From Hungatella effluvii (GTDB lineage Bacteria > Bacillota > Clostridia > Lachnospirales > Lachnospiraceae): 64,000 bases of DNA. Shown here one piece after another: positions 8,015 through 16,975 of the stretch. How positions within the stretch are numbered: position 1 is the first letter of the stretch; each line of letters opens with the position of its first letter. The translations under genes and the position numbers were made by a program. The DNA lies in assembly GCF_003201875.1 (NCBI RefSeq), contig NZ_QJKD01000005.1:124001-188000 (forward strand), given 5' to 3'. The notes beneath the pieces were generated by a model. It made no database searches and was not told the DNA's origin. It saw only the letters and a program-made list of their open reading frames with translations.

Positions 8015-10218
8015 GTGATCTCCGTCCCCTCTCTGGTCACCACGGCCGTTTTCTTCTTTCCATGATCCATAAAGGAAAAACGCATGGACTGCCAGTGGTC
8101 CGGCAGATGCGGAGTAAACCGATACGTTCCGCCATCCGTTTTCATCCCTGCAAATCCCCTCAGGATGCAGTTAAGGATCCCGCCCAGCGATGCGGCGTGA
8201 ATTCCTTCCGCAGAATCCTTATATCCCTCGCAGAGATCGATCTCCATCGCCTGACGGAAAAATTTCATCGCCATGTCCATTTCCCCAATCACGGCCTCCG
8301 CCTCGGCGTGTGCACAGAGGCTTAAGGAGGAATCGTGAGTGTTCAGTGCCTCGTAAAACTCCACGTTTTTCTTAACGGTTTCTGCGTCAAACCGGCCTGG
8401 CAGAAGCTCCAGCAGCATGACTACATCCGCCTGTTTCAGTACCTGCATGTCCACCACCTGGCTTCGGCTATAGTCCTTTAAGATCAGCTGGCGCACGTCC
8501 GCAGTCCTGTATTTCCCAATGTCCGGCAGCTTCTTTTTACTGAGGAAGGTGTCGTCCTGCGGAATGATCTTCTCACCATTCGGCTCCGGCAGATAGATGC
8601 AGCGCAGGAATTGGTCAAACCGCCCGCCCCATCCTTCTTCCCGGTAGGCATCCGCCAGTGGGTGTTTCCAGGAGGCCAGAACATCTGCCGCCGCTTTTAC
8701 ATTTTCGTAAGCCATGTAGTTGGTATATGCGTTATTGTCCACATGCTCCGTGTACTCATCCGGACCGATCACATCACGAATCTCGAGACGGCCCTTCTCC
8801 TCGTTCCAGACGGCTCTGCTGTGCCAGAACACAGCGGTCTCCAGAATCATCCGGCATCCATACCGCTCCATAAATTCCCGGTCACCGGTCGCCTGATAGT
8901 AAGAGATCAGCCCATGAATGATATCCGCGGTCACATGGTGCTCCTTGATTCCCGACCATACCTTCGCGGCCTTTCCCGTATGGATGTCGATTGCCGCGTA
9001 AAGAGGTGTCTCCTCCTCGCCGGAGGACGCCGCCTCCCAGGGATACATGGCTCCGGAGTATCCGTACTCTTCTGCCTTCTTCCGCGCCCCTGCAAGGCCG
9101 TGGTACCGGTAAAGCAGCAGATTCCTCGCTGTCTCCGGGAACATATAAATAAAAAATGGCATAATGAAGATCTCCGTATCCCAGAAGACATGTCCCTTAT
9201 AGCCTTCGCCGGTCAGCCCCTTTGCAGCCGCGCTGCAGGAGCATCCGTCCCAGGGAACCATGCCCGCCAGATGATACTCTGCGAATTCCACGGCAGCCCG
9301 CTCTTCTTTCGAAGCCCCGGTGATCTCAATGGCCGCCATATCCCAGAATCGGTCAAACGCCTCTCTGTGGCGGCGGTTCAGCCCGCCGAAGCCTGCCTCC
9401 TGCGCTTCCGTCAGGGCATCCGTCATCTCCATCACGGTCTGACCGGCCGTCTTTTCAGAAGATTCTTCGCCGTTTTCCACATAAAACAGCGTATATTTAT
9501 AGATTGTCCACACCTCTCCCGGCCGAAGTTCTTTTTTAAAGTCCTGATAGATTCCTCTCCGTTCCAGATGAAATGCCGCCGTCTCACGGCTTTCGCCTGT
9601 GCTGCATACCGTCATCACAGATAGTATCTGCCCGTCGTCGCATCCGCATTCCAGGAACATCCGGCTTTTTTCAAATACTCTGGCCTCCATACGGTCGAAA
9701 TGGGACACACCGCTGTTGGTAATCTGGCCGTTGATTCCGGTGGAAAGCTCCAGAATACCGCCATTCTCACAGGAGACAGACAGCTGATGGCAGAACAGAC
9801 GCCGGTTGTCCACAGATGCGAATCTCCTGGAGGTAAGTGTGACACCACCGGCCGCCTTCATTTCGCATCCGATCCGGCTCTCCAGCTCTCCGTATCTTGT
9901 ATACAGAGAGCGGTCGTAATCCGTCAGACGGCAGGAATCCAGCCGCAGGTTCTCCCCATTGATACGGATTCTAAATTCGGTGACATCAGGGCAGTTCACC
10001 AGCTCCGTCACCTCATGGACACCAGCCTTATGGTACAGGCCTCCGATAAAGGTTCCCCTCGACTCATCGAGCTGCTTCGTCTCAAAGGACGCCCGGATGC
10101 CCAGAAAGCCGTTGCACTGTGCGAAAACGGCTTCTGTCTTTCTGTTATAATCGGGATTCCGTTCCGGTTCATAAAAACGGAATCCCTTTTCCTTCTCCTC
10201 TGTTTTATAATAGATCAT
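7996..10218 (-). CDS. GH65 family disaccharide phosphorylase/hydrolase
   Basis: Family members phosphorolyse alpha-linked glucose disaccharides (maltose, kojibiose, trehalose, nigerose) to beta-glucose-1-phosphate plus the acceptor sugar. The 740 residues show the N-terminal beta-sandwich, the (alpha/alpha)6 barrel with HVFWDTEIFIMPF and the conserved GPDEYTEHVDNN, whose E488 is the expected general acid. There is no signal peptide. Start ATG overlaps the Gfo/Idh/MocA stop (ATGA). No beta-phosphoglucomutase gene is near, so the exact reaction is uncertain. Confidence 0.9.
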   Translation of the reverse strand: MIYYKTEEKEKGFRFYEPERNPDYNRKTEAVFAQCNGFLGIRASFETKQLDESRGTFIGGLYHKAGVHEVTELVNCPDVTEFRIRINGENLRLDSCRLTDYDRSLYTRYGELESRIGCEMKAAGGVTLTSRRFASVDNRRLFCHQLSVSCENGGILELSTGINGQITNSGVSHFDRMEARVFEKSRMFLECGCDDGQILSVMTVCSTGESRETAAFHLERRGIYQDFKKELRPGEVWTIYKYTLFYVENGEESSEKTAGQTVMEMTDALTEAQEAGFGGLNRRHREAFDRFWDMAAIEITGASKEERAAVEFAEYHLAGMVPWDGCSCSAAAKGLTGEGYKGHVFWDTEIFIMPFFIYMFPETARNLLLYRYHGLAGARKKAEEYGYSGAMYPWEAASSGEEETPLYAAIDIHTGKAAKVWSGIKEHHVTADIIHGLISYYQATGDREFMERYGCRMILETAVFWHSRAVWNEEKGRLEIRDVIGPDEYTEHVDNNAYTNYMAYENVKAAADVLASWKHPLADAYREEGWGGRFDQFLRCIYLPEPNGEKIIPQDDTFLSKKKLPDIGKYRTADVRQLILKDYSRSQVVDMQVLKQADVVMLLELLPGRFDAETVKKNVEFYEALNTHDSSLSLCAHAEAEAVIGEMDMAMKFFRQAMEIDLCEGYKDSAEGIHAASLGGILNCILRGFAGMKTDGGTYRFTPHLPDHWQSMRFSFMDHGKKKTAVVTREGTEITCTKII

Positions 10219-11267
10219 AGATTTCCATTCCCATATATGACCGGTCTTCCCGTTCCGGCGGATCGGTATAAACCGGTAATCAGCTTCTGCACATAGACGG
10301 CCTGATCCGGCGTGACAAGAATATCCGCCCGGCCCATGCAGCTCTCCACAAAGTTTCTGATGCAGTCGTAATGCCAGTCCTTCGTCTCATCAAAGGGATA
10401 GACCGTGTTCACAGACTGTCCGTCCTCATCACCGTAGATTCCTAAGGGAAATACGCTGATTCCCCGTTTGCTGCCGTACAGGCGGACATTTCTCTCTTCC
10501 TTATCGGCGATATTGACCGCAAACGAGGTTCTTACATGTAAGGAACCGCCGTTGGAAAACTGAATGAATCCGAACAGGCCGTCCTCCACGCCGAATCTGG
10601 CGCCGTCCCAGCTTCCCATAAAGCCCGTTCCGCCCTGTTTTCCGATCAGATCTGAGGAGGAGGCGCAGATATAGGATACTTCCGGGTAGTCCAGCAGCCA
10701 GGCAGCCAGATCCAGCATGTGAGCGCCGATATCGATCAGCGGACCGCCTCCCTGCATCTCCAGGTTTGTAAAATTGCCCCATCCCGGAATTCCTCTTCTA
10801 CGAAGCCATGTTACATCGCCGGCGTACAAAGTTCCCATCTCACCGGCTTCGATCTTTCTCTTCAGAAAGGCGATCTTTTCCGCATGGCGGAAATGAAACC
10901 CGAACGTTAAAATCTTACCGCACCGCCTTGCGGTATCCCGCATTTTCTCCGCTTCTTCCTCCGTGATTGCCGGCGGCTTCTCACACAGGACGTGGCAGCC
11001 GTGTTCCAGGCAGAGACACGTCATGTCACAGTGAAACTTGTTCGGCACACAGATGCTGACCGCGTCCGGCCGGATCTCCTCAAGCATGGTCCCGGCGTCC
11101 GCATACCAGGAGGGAATCTGAAACTCATCGGCCGCCATTTTCGCCGCGTTCTGATTCACATCGCAGACCGCGCTTACCTCCACGTCCGGGAGGCTCTTAT
11201 AATGATTGATATGGGAGGTCCGGGCTACTTGCCCGGACCCGATAACTGCTACCCTAAGTTTGCTCAT
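10215..11267 (-). CDS. Gfo/Idh/MocA family NAD(P)-dependent oxidoreductase
   Basis: Oxidises or reduces a sugar or inositol-like substrate with NAD(P). The N-terminal Rossmann motif is VIGSGQVARTSH (9-20); CEKPPA at about 95-100 contains the conserved EKP lysine, and the C-terminal alpha/beta domain includes GGGPLIDIGAHMLDLA. 350 residues is normal. ATG follows AGGGAGCAGGCC, 16 bases after the isomerase gene. Together with the neighbouring isomerase and dehydrogenase it suggests conversion of a non-glucose sugar or sugar acid released by GH38/GH65. Confidence 0.93.
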   Translation of the reverse strand: MSKLRVAVIGSGQVARTSHINHYKSLPDVEVSAVCDVNQNAAKMAADEFQIPSWYADAGTMLEEIRPDAVSICVPNKFHCDMTCLCLEHGCHVLCEKPPAITEEEAEKMRDTARRCGKILTFGFHFRHAEKIAFLKRKIEAGEMGTLYAGDVTWLRRRGIPGWGNFTNLEMQGGGPLIDIGAHMLDLAAWLLDYPEVSYICASSSDLIGKQGGTGFMGSWDGARFGVEDGLFGFIQFSNGGSLHVRTSFAVNIADKEERNVRLYGSKRGISVFPLGIYGDEDGQSVNTVYPFDETKDWHYDCIRNFVESCMGRADILVTPDQAVYVQKLITGLYRSAGTGRPVIYGNGNL

Positions 11268-11283
11268 GGCCTGCTCCCTGCTT

Positions 11284-12078
11284 TTACATAAACTGCTTCA
11301 TATAAGCAATCGAATCCACATAGACCTTCAGTGGATCTTCCCCGCGGATTCTTCCCTCATTCACAACCGCGCCGTCATATCCAATTCTCTTTAATGTCTC
11401 CATATGGCGTCTGAAATCAATGCTTCCGGTGCCCGGCTGGTATCTGTGATTCTCCGCGATGTGGATATGGCCGATATAATCCTTATATTTTTCCAGCGTC
11501 TCGGAGATATCATCCTCCTCGATGGACATATGATAGAAATCGCCCGTAATCTTCACCATCTCAAATTTTCCTTCGTCGATGATGGAAACTGCGTCTTCCG
11601 TCGTATTTAACATATGGTCCTGATACCGGTTTAACGGCTCTAAGTAGATGTAGATTCCGCACTCCTTCGCCGTCTCCTCAAGCTGGCTCAAGGAATCCAG
11701 AATTGCCTTTCTGTCTCCTTCCCGGCTTCTCGGAGATACCATCGGAGGAAGGCGGTATGTAAACATGCCCCAGGCCGCAGGAACCACCACGCCGGTTCCT
11801 CCCACTTCCTTTAAATTCCTGATAATCACCTTCAAATCAGCGATGCCGTTCAGTCTCTTCTCCTCGATAAAATCGCCGATCCAGCCGCGGTATCCGCCGC
11901 AGGCGCTGGAGACCGGAAGACCGGAAGCCTGGATCGCACGTTTGATTTCGTCCGGCTTTTCCATCAGTACCTTTCCATCGATCTCGAAGCACTCAAAGCC
12001 GATTGATTTTACAAATTTAAATTTTTCTGTTAAGTCCTGCGGGAAAAAATCCCTGTCCTGTGTACCAAGCAGCATCAT
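11284..12078 (-). CDS. Sugar phosphate isomerase/epimerase (xylose-isomerase-like TIM barrel)
   Basis: 264-residue AP-endonuclease-2 superfamily TIM barrel. Visible family features include YLEPLNRY (about 150-157), KITGDFYHMSIEED, IGHIHIAENHRYQPGTGSID and the closing NEGRIRGEDP, supplying Glu/Asp/His metal ligands. Related proteins are inosose dehydratases, hydroxypyruvate isomerases and tagatose/psicose epimerases; the activity cannot be picked from sequence alone. Start ATGATG overlaps the dehydrogenase stop, with GGAGGTGAAGA as ribosome site. Confidence 0.88.
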   Translation of the reverse strand: MMLLGTQDRDFFPQDLTEKFKFVKSIGFECFEIDGKVLMEKPDEIKRAIQASGLPVSSACGGYRGWIGDFIEEKRLNGIADLKVIIRNLKEVGGTGVVVPAAWGMFTYRLPPMVSPRSREGDRKAILDSLSQLEETAKECGIYIYLEPLNRYQDHMLNTTEDAVSIIDEGKFEMVKITGDFYHMSIEEDDISETLEKYKDYIGHIHIAENHRYQPGTGSIDFRRHMETLKRIGYDGAVVNEGRIRGEDPLKVYVDSIAYMKQFM

Positions 12079-13139
12079 TCTTCACCTCCAAATGTAACGC
12101 CCATCTTTATGCTCTTTTCCTGTTCTTTATCCATATAAATGCAGATGCCCTCTGCTGAATCCTCAAATTTTACGACCGGATCAATGATCTCGGAGCAGTC
12201 TAAATATCCGCTCATCAGCATATCCCAGACCACATCCTCGATTCTCTTTCTGTTCCACCTCGGATAATCTGGATTCGGTTCGCTGCACGCTCTCGAGAAA
12301 ACGATCTTGCCGTAATTGTAATGAGCTTCCTGTCCCAGCCAGAGTCCCGCCGGAAATGGCTTTGCAAATGCCAGATAGGCGATGGTTCCGCCGTAAGCCA
12401 GCCCCTTTAACGCGGACTGAAGGGCCTGCACGCTGCCGCTGGTCTCCAGAATCGCATCCGCACCCATCTTTCCGGTAATGCGTTTTATCTCGTATCCCAC
12501 GTCACAGGCGGCCGGGTCGAAGCAGTAATCGGCGCCGTACTTTCCTGCGATCTCTCTTCTCTTTTCAATGGGGTCTACCGCAATCACAATGGAGGCGCCT
12601 GACTTCTTTGCCATCTGTACCGCCAGCTGTCCGATGGCGCCCAGTCCGATCACGACCACATTGTCGCCGGAGCGGACATTGGCGTCACGGATTCCGCCCA
12701 ATGCGAACTGCGCCGGATCGTAGCAGACGGCGTTTTTCGCGGAAGCTTCCCTGCTCATCTTTCTCAGCTTATAGTTGTCCACGGCATTGACAATCTCTGT
12801 CTCCTTGATCGGTCCGTAGGAACACACTCTGTCGCCCACCGCATATTCCGTAACATCAGCGCCTGCCTCAATGATGGTTCCGACAAACATATTACCGATA
12901 GGAAGATCGCCGAACTCAATTCCGCGCGGCTCATCCGCGTCTCTCTCCACAAATACCTTCCAGTCATTATCAAATTTTCCATCGATAAATGGTGTTGTGC
13001 CTCTGAAATCGGCTAACTCCGTTCCATGCTTCGGTGCGGCAAACTCTACCTTCACTCTCACTTCGTTGCACTGAATCGGTCTGTCCTCATAATCCTTTAA
13101 TTCGGCTACTCTCGGCGCCGTAGCTACAAGTTTCTTCAT
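12075..13139 (-). CDS. Zinc-type alcohol/polyol dehydrogenase (MDR superfamily)
   Basis: NAD(P)-dependent medium-chain dehydrogenase, 354 residues from the ATG at 13137-13139 (GGAGGAAGCATC upstream; the upstream in-frame extension lacks a ribosome site). It has the N-terminal GroES-like fold, the glycine-rich VVVIGLGAIGQLAVQMAK cofactor motif and a catalytic-site region that departs from classical GHE, since PKHGTELADFRG replaces the usual Cys/His zinc motif; zinc dependence is therefore uncertain. Position suggests oxidation of a sugar or polyol intermediate. Confidence 0.88.
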   Translation of the reverse strand: MKKLVATAPRVAELKDYEDRPIQCNEVRVKVEFAAPKHGTELADFRGTTPFIDGKFDNDWKVFVERDADEPRGIEFGDLPIGNMFVGTIIEAGADVTEYAVGDRVCSYGPIKETEIVNAVDNYKLRKMSREASAKNAVCYDPAQFALGGIRDANVRSGDNVVVIGLGAIGQLAVQMAKKSGASIVIAVDPIEKRREIAGKYGADYCFDPAACDVGYEIKRITGKMGADAILETSGSVQALQSALKGLAYGGTIAYLAFAKPFPAGLWLGQEAHYNYGKIVFSRACSEPNPDYPRWNRKRIEDVVWDMLMSGYLDCSEIIDPVVKFEDSAEGICIYMDKEQEKSIKMGVTFGGEE

Positions 13140-13252
13140 GATGCTTCCTCCAAACTCTTCTATTAAATATACTTTTTTGATTTTCTTGTTACTATTCATG
13201 GCCCAGACCGGACAGCGCAGGGCAGGCGGGGCCGTGAATGGTAACATTTTCT

Positions 13253-14287
13253 TTATTCTGTCCCGGCTGTGCCGGTTATTCTGGTCGATTCCCGTTCCTT
13301 AATGGTGGATGGCAGAAAAATCTGCTCGCGGATCAGTGCCTCATGACACTGCCTCTTTTGAAGAAGGGACTGGAGCAGGGTGATGCAGTTCTCCGCCAAA
13401 CCTTCAAAGTCCTGACCCAGAGACGACAGGGACGGATATGCTTCCTCGTTGACGGCCAGATCGTCTGCCGACAACACGCCCAAATCCTGGGGAATTCTGT
13501 ATCCGAACTCGGCCGCAGCCCTGTAGATTCCCAGGAACCGGTTGTCTCCATTTGTGAAGATACTGTCCGCTGCCCCTTCCTGCAGCAGTTCCCTGGTTCT
13601 TTCGTACGCGGTCTTTGCGTCTTTCACGCCGTAGACGACGCGGCCTTCCGGGACTGCCTTTAAAAAGCCGCCGACACGCAGCTTCGTAGAATAGAAATTC
13701 GCGTCATTGGTCAGGTAACAAATCTTTTTGAAGCCTTTCTCTTTTAAGTATCCGCCTCCCTTTAACCCCACATCGAAGTTATCAAGGCTGACCGCCGGAA
13801 TATCCTGTTCCTCCGGCTGTCCGAGGACTACGTACGGAGTTCCGGTCCGTTTCAAATACTCGATTCTCTGATCTTCAGCCATATGTTCCAGCAGTATGGC
13901 GCCGTCGGCGATACCACTGGAAAGCAGGTAAAATCCATCCGTCTCATCTTCCAGAAAACCGTGGCTGTCGGATGGAGACACAATGATCTTCAAACCGATG
14001 CCGCTGGAATAGCGGAACAGATACTTAAGCATCTCGCTTCTCCATAAGTTCATATAATCGCCGTTGTGCTTGTCCAGAAAAACAATGATGATATTGGTTC
14101 TGTTCTGTTTTAAACCTTTGGCCAGAAGGTTTACCTGGAAGCCGCACTGCTCCATCGATTTCCGCACCGCGTCCCTCGTCTTCGGACTCACCTGCTCGGG
14201 ATGATTTAATACCCTGGACACCGTCTTCAAAGACACGCCGCAGTGCTCGGCAATCTGCATCATATTTGCTTTTTGAATCTCAACCAC
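13253..14287 (-). CDS. LacI-family transcriptional regulator
   Basis: 344 residues with an N-terminal LacI helix-turn-helix (MQIAEHCGVSLKTVSRVLNH, about 10-29) and a periplasmic-binding-protein-like sensor domain. First gene of the catabolic operon behind a strong promoter, so it probably autoregulates. The start taken is GTG at 14285-14287; the ribosome site GAGAGAGG abuts it too closely, and ATG codons 9-10 are alternatives, so the first eight residues are uncertain. Two 17-bp repeats lie between the promoter and the start. Confidence 0.9.
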   Translation of the reverse strand: MVEIQKANMMQIAEHCGVSLKTVSRVLNHPEQVSPKTRDAVRKSMEQCGFQVNLLAKGLKQNRTNIIIVFLDKHNGDYMNLWRSEMLKYLFRYSSGIGLKIIVSPSDSHGFLEDETDGFYLLSSGIADGAILLEHMAEDQRIEYLKRTGTPYVVLGQPEEQDIPAVSLDNFDVGLKGGGYLKEKGFKKICYLTNDANFYSTKLRVGGFLKAVPEGRVVYGVKDAKTAYERTRELLQEGAADSIFTNGDNRFLGIYRAAAEFGYRIPQDLGVLSADDLAVNEEAYPSLSSLGQDFEGLAENCITLLQSLLQKRQCHEALIREQIFLPSTIKERESTRITGTAGTE

Positions 14288-14294
14288 CCTCTCT

Positions 14295-14333
14295 CCGTAT
14301 CATTTTGTCCTGTGTCCCGTTTCATTTTGTCCT
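14295..14333. repeat. Two tandem 17-bp repeats in the lacI leader, possible operators
   Basis: CCGTATCATTTTGTCCT (14295-14311) and CCGTTTCATTTTGTCCT (14317-14333) differ at one base, with a 22-base period. They lie just downstream of the promoter at 14342-14370 and reach the ribosome site, suiting a roadblock or autoregulatory site. They are direct rather than inverted, unlike most LacI operators. Confidence 0.55.
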
Positions 14334-14341
14334 ACGTTGTC

Positions 14342-14370
14342 ATTTTAAAACAAACCATTTTCTTTGTCAA
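14342..14370 (-). promoter_or_regulatory. Sigma-A promoter of the catabolic operon (lacI to cdaR)
   Basis: Minus strand: perfect -35 TTGACA (14365-14370), 17-base spacer, -10 TAAAAT (14342-14347). Predicted start near 14335. Confidence 0.8.
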
Positions 14371-14417
14371 TTTGCCAGGGCATTCTTTATGCATTTATTT
14401 GAATTCTCATTCGGCGA

Positions 14418-14433
14418 TTGTGCAGATGCACAA
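14418..14433. promoter_or_regulatory. Second 16-bp palindrome TTGTGCA-GA-TGCACAA
   Basis: Perfect dyad identical in both arms to the one at 6916-6931, 48 bases upstream of the lacI -35 box. Presence before both promoters of the locus marks a common regulator, probably the CdaR-like protein. Confidence 0.65.
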
Positions 14434-14450
14434 AGGGGCGGCGGCCTCTG

Positions 14451-14505
14451 AAAAAGAGAGCCGGACCCCGGCGCTTTTCTTCCAGCGCGCCCAGCTCCGG
14501 CTCTC
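14451..14505 (-). terminator. Rho-independent terminator of the AbgT-like gene
   Basis: GAGAGCCGGA (14456-14465) pairs with TCCGGCTCTC (14496-14505); on the minus strand the stem is followed by a T5 run (14451-14455). Confidence 0.85.
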
Positions 14506-14515
14506 TCTCATTTTC

Positions 14516-16141
14516 CTATGAAATCATCAGGCCCGCTCCCGGTCCCAGAGGCAGTCCTGCCCCCATCCACAGGATGAGCAGCAGCGACCAGCCGATCAGG
14601 AAACAGATGCAGTATGGAAGCATGGTGGATACCAGAGTCCCGATCCCGGAATTGTCATCATACTTCTTAGCAAACACCACCACCATGGCAAAGTAGGCCA
14701 TCAGCGGCGTGATCAGGTTGGTAGCAGAATCCCCGATGCGGTACGCCACCTGGACCAGCTCCGGCGAGTAGCCCAGCAGCATAAACATGGGTACGAAAAC
14801 CGGCGCCAGAATCGTCCATTTGGCGGAGGCGGAGCCCATGAACAGGTTGATGACCGCTGCCAGCAGAATAAAAAGCACCATCAGAACCGGCCCTCCTGCC
14901 CCGATATGGCCCAGAACGTCTGCCCCCTTCAGCGCCAGGATCGTCCCCAGCTTCGTATAATTAAAGTAACTGATAAACTGAGCCGCCGCAAATGACAGCG
15001 CAATATAACCGCCCATGGCCTCCATATTGCTTCCCAGCTGGGCGCAGACATCCTTCTCGCCTTTGTATACGCCGGAAACACGGCCGTAAACCACGGAAGG
15101 CACGAAGAACAGCAGGGCGATCAGCACGATCAGGCCCGTCATAAACGGAGAAGAGGAAATCAGACTTTTCGTCTCCGGGTTCCTGAAAAAGGAATTCTGC
15201 GGCCATGCCAGCAGGGCGATCGCCGCGGCCAGCACAAGAAAGCTTATATTGGCGAGTCGGAGTGCCTTTCTCTCCCGACTGGTCAGAGACACGGCCGACC
15301 GATCGGATGGGGAATCGGCCGGTCGGCCGGACAATCCATCGGCCGCGCCGCCTTCGCTTCCTTCCCCGTAAGTCTGTTTTACGCCTCCAGCCAGACGCGG
15401 TTCCACGATCCGGTCCGTCACCCAGCTGCCCAGCGCCACGATCAAAAAGGTGGACACGATCATAAAATACCAGTTTGCGGACGGCTCCACGACGTAGCCG
15501 GGGGAGACCAGCTGGGCTGCCTCCGTGCTGATTCCGGCCAGCATGGGATCCAGCGTGCCGATCAGCAAATTGGCGGAGAAGCCGCCGGACACACCGGCAA
15601 ACGCCGCGGCAATTCCGGCGATCGGATGGCGGCCGCATGCCAGAAACACCATTGCTCCCAATGGAATCAGCACCACATACCCTACGTCCGAAGCCACATT
15701 AGACATGACACCGAGAAATACTAACATGGGCGTCACCAGCTTCGCGGGCGTCACCGACACCGTCTTCTTCAGCAGCGCGGACAAGTATCCGCTGCCCTCC
15801 GCGCAGCCAACGCCCAGCATAGTCACCAGAACAACGCCCAGCGGAGCAAACTCCGTAAAATTGGTTACCATATGAGTCAGCATATATACGAGACCGTCGC
15901 GGTCCATCAGGCTGACCACCGACACGGTCTGCGTCGTCACTTCCATTGTCGTACTGTCTATCACTTCGCCTTCCGCCGAAATCCCGGCCGCTGCCAGGAT
16001 TCCCGATAAAAAGACGATAAAAAGGGCAAGCGCTGCGAACATAGTAATCGGATGAGGCAGCCGGTTGCCCACTTGCTCTACGGTATTGAGGAAACGGAAA
16101 ACCAATGATTTTCTTTCCTTTTTCCCTTCATTCTGTTTCAT
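14516..16141 (-). CDS. AbgT-family transporter (p-aminobenzoyl-glutamate type)
   Basis: Integral membrane transporter of 541 residues with about 11-13 hydrophobic segments. The family includes AbgT (p-aminobenzoyl-glutamate uptake) and MtrF (drug efflux). Family features seen are VEQVGNRLPHPITMFAALAL at the N-terminus and NLLIGTLDPMLAGIS and NLFMGSASAKWTILAPVFVP further in. A loop at about 245-285 is Gly/Asp-rich. Start ATG 16139-16141 has GAGGAGG about 12 bases away, a longer spacing than usual. Monocistronic, with its own terminator. Confidence 0.92.
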   Translation of the reverse strand: MKQNEGKKERKSLVFRFLNTVEQVGNRLPHPITMFAALALFIVFLSGILAAAGISAEGEVIDSTTMEVTTQTVSVVSLMDRDGLVYMLTHMVTNFTEFAPLGVVLVTMLGVGCAEGSGYLSALLKKTVSVTPAKLVTPMLVFLGVMSNVASDVGYVVLIPLGAMVFLACGRHPIAGIAAAFAGVSGGFSANLLIGTLDPMLAGISTEAAQLVSPGYVVEPSANWYFMIVSTFLIVALGSWVTDRIVEPRLAGGVKQTYGEGSEGGAADGLSGRPADSPSDRSAVSLTSRERKALRLANISFLVLAAAIALLAWPQNSFFRNPETKSLISSSPFMTGLIVLIALLFFVPSVVYGRVSGVYKGEKDVCAQLGSNMEAMGGYIALSFAAAQFISYFNYTKLGTILALKGADVLGHIGAGGPVLMVLFILLAAVINLFMGSASAKWTILAPVFVPMFMLLGYSPELVQVAYRIGDSATNLITPLMAYFAMVVVFAKKYDDNSGIGTLVSTMLPYCICFLIGWSLLLILWMGAGLPLGPGAGLMIS

Positions 16142-16256
16142 ATAGAATAAACACCTCCTCGGTCTTTTCTATTTTTACCAGAATGAGGTATAGTTATGTA
16201 TGCATTTTACTTTACTTTTCCGCGCGTATTTCTTCTGTCTGGCACAACACCTTACT

Positions 16257-16964
16257 TCAACGCATTGACTGATACTCAGACACTGTGCCAAACTTATTAA
16301 ATACCGTCCCCTGCGGCTTTACCGTAAACTCCATCTTCTTTTTATTCCCCGGATGAGTAAAGGCAAGCTTCCAGGCGCAGAGAGCCACGTTTCTCTGGCC
16401 TGCCACCTTCGGTCCAGCCGGATTGTATTTCAAATCGCCTAAAAGCGGAGTCCCATGTCCGGAAAACTGAACGCGGATCTGATGGTGGCGTCCTGTCTTC
16501 AAATCGATTTCCACGAGGCAGAGCGGGCCCTCCTCTCCCTCCAGCTCCTCCAGGACCCGATAGCTTAATTCCGCCCTCTTCGCATCGGTTATCCCCTTAT
16601 CCACAATTTTAGAAATATTGTTTTTCCCGTCTTTCCACAAATAATCCACGTACGTCCCAAAGTTATCCACAGGTTTTCCACAAATAACAGCCAGATACGT
16701 TTTCTCCATCTGATGCCCGGAAACCTGCTTACTTAAAGCCCCCGCAGCTTCCTTTGTTTTTCCAAAAACAAGTATTCCACCAACCGGCTTATCCAGCCTG
16801 TGGATAACTCCCACATATGGCTCTCCCTTTTTTGGGGACAAACTGTTGATATGTTTCTTCACTTCACTGACCATGTCCGGCTCAAAGGTCCGGTTGGACT
16901 GCGACTCAATACCCACCGGCTTTTCCACAACAATGATCTGGTCATCCTCATACAGTATATTCAT
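16257..16964 (-). CDS. RluA-family pseudouridine synthase
   Basis: Isomerises uridine to pseudouridine in RNA. 235 residues with the family motif HRLDKPVGGILVFGKT (about 54-69), whose Asp is the catalytic residue, and a GRHHQIRVQF motif (about 157-166). There is no N-terminal S4 domain, so it belongs with the short single-domain members. Start ATG follows GGGAAGGAAAAC; the nitroreductase gene ends 11 bases upstream, suggesting joint transcription. RNA target unknown. Confidence 0.93.
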   Translation of the reverse strand: MNILYEDDQIIVVEKPVGIESQSNRTFEPDMVSEVKKHINSLSPKKGEPYVGVIHRLDKPVGGILVFGKTKEAAGALSKQVSGHQMEKTYLAVICGKPVDNFGTYVDYLWKDGKNNISKIVDKGITDAKRAELSYRVLEELEGEEGPLCLVEIDLKTGRHHQIRVQFSGHGTPLLGDLKYNPAGPKVAGQRNVALCAWKLAFTHPGNKKKMEFTVKPQGTVFNKFGTVSEYQSMR

Positions 16965-16975
16965 GTTTTCCTTCC

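Noticed and set aside
8611..9624. 337-codon open frame on the plus strand inside the GH65 gene
   Set aside because: Lies wholly within a strongly supported GH65 gene, lacks a ribosome site, and its translation is low-complexity Arg/Pro/His-rich.
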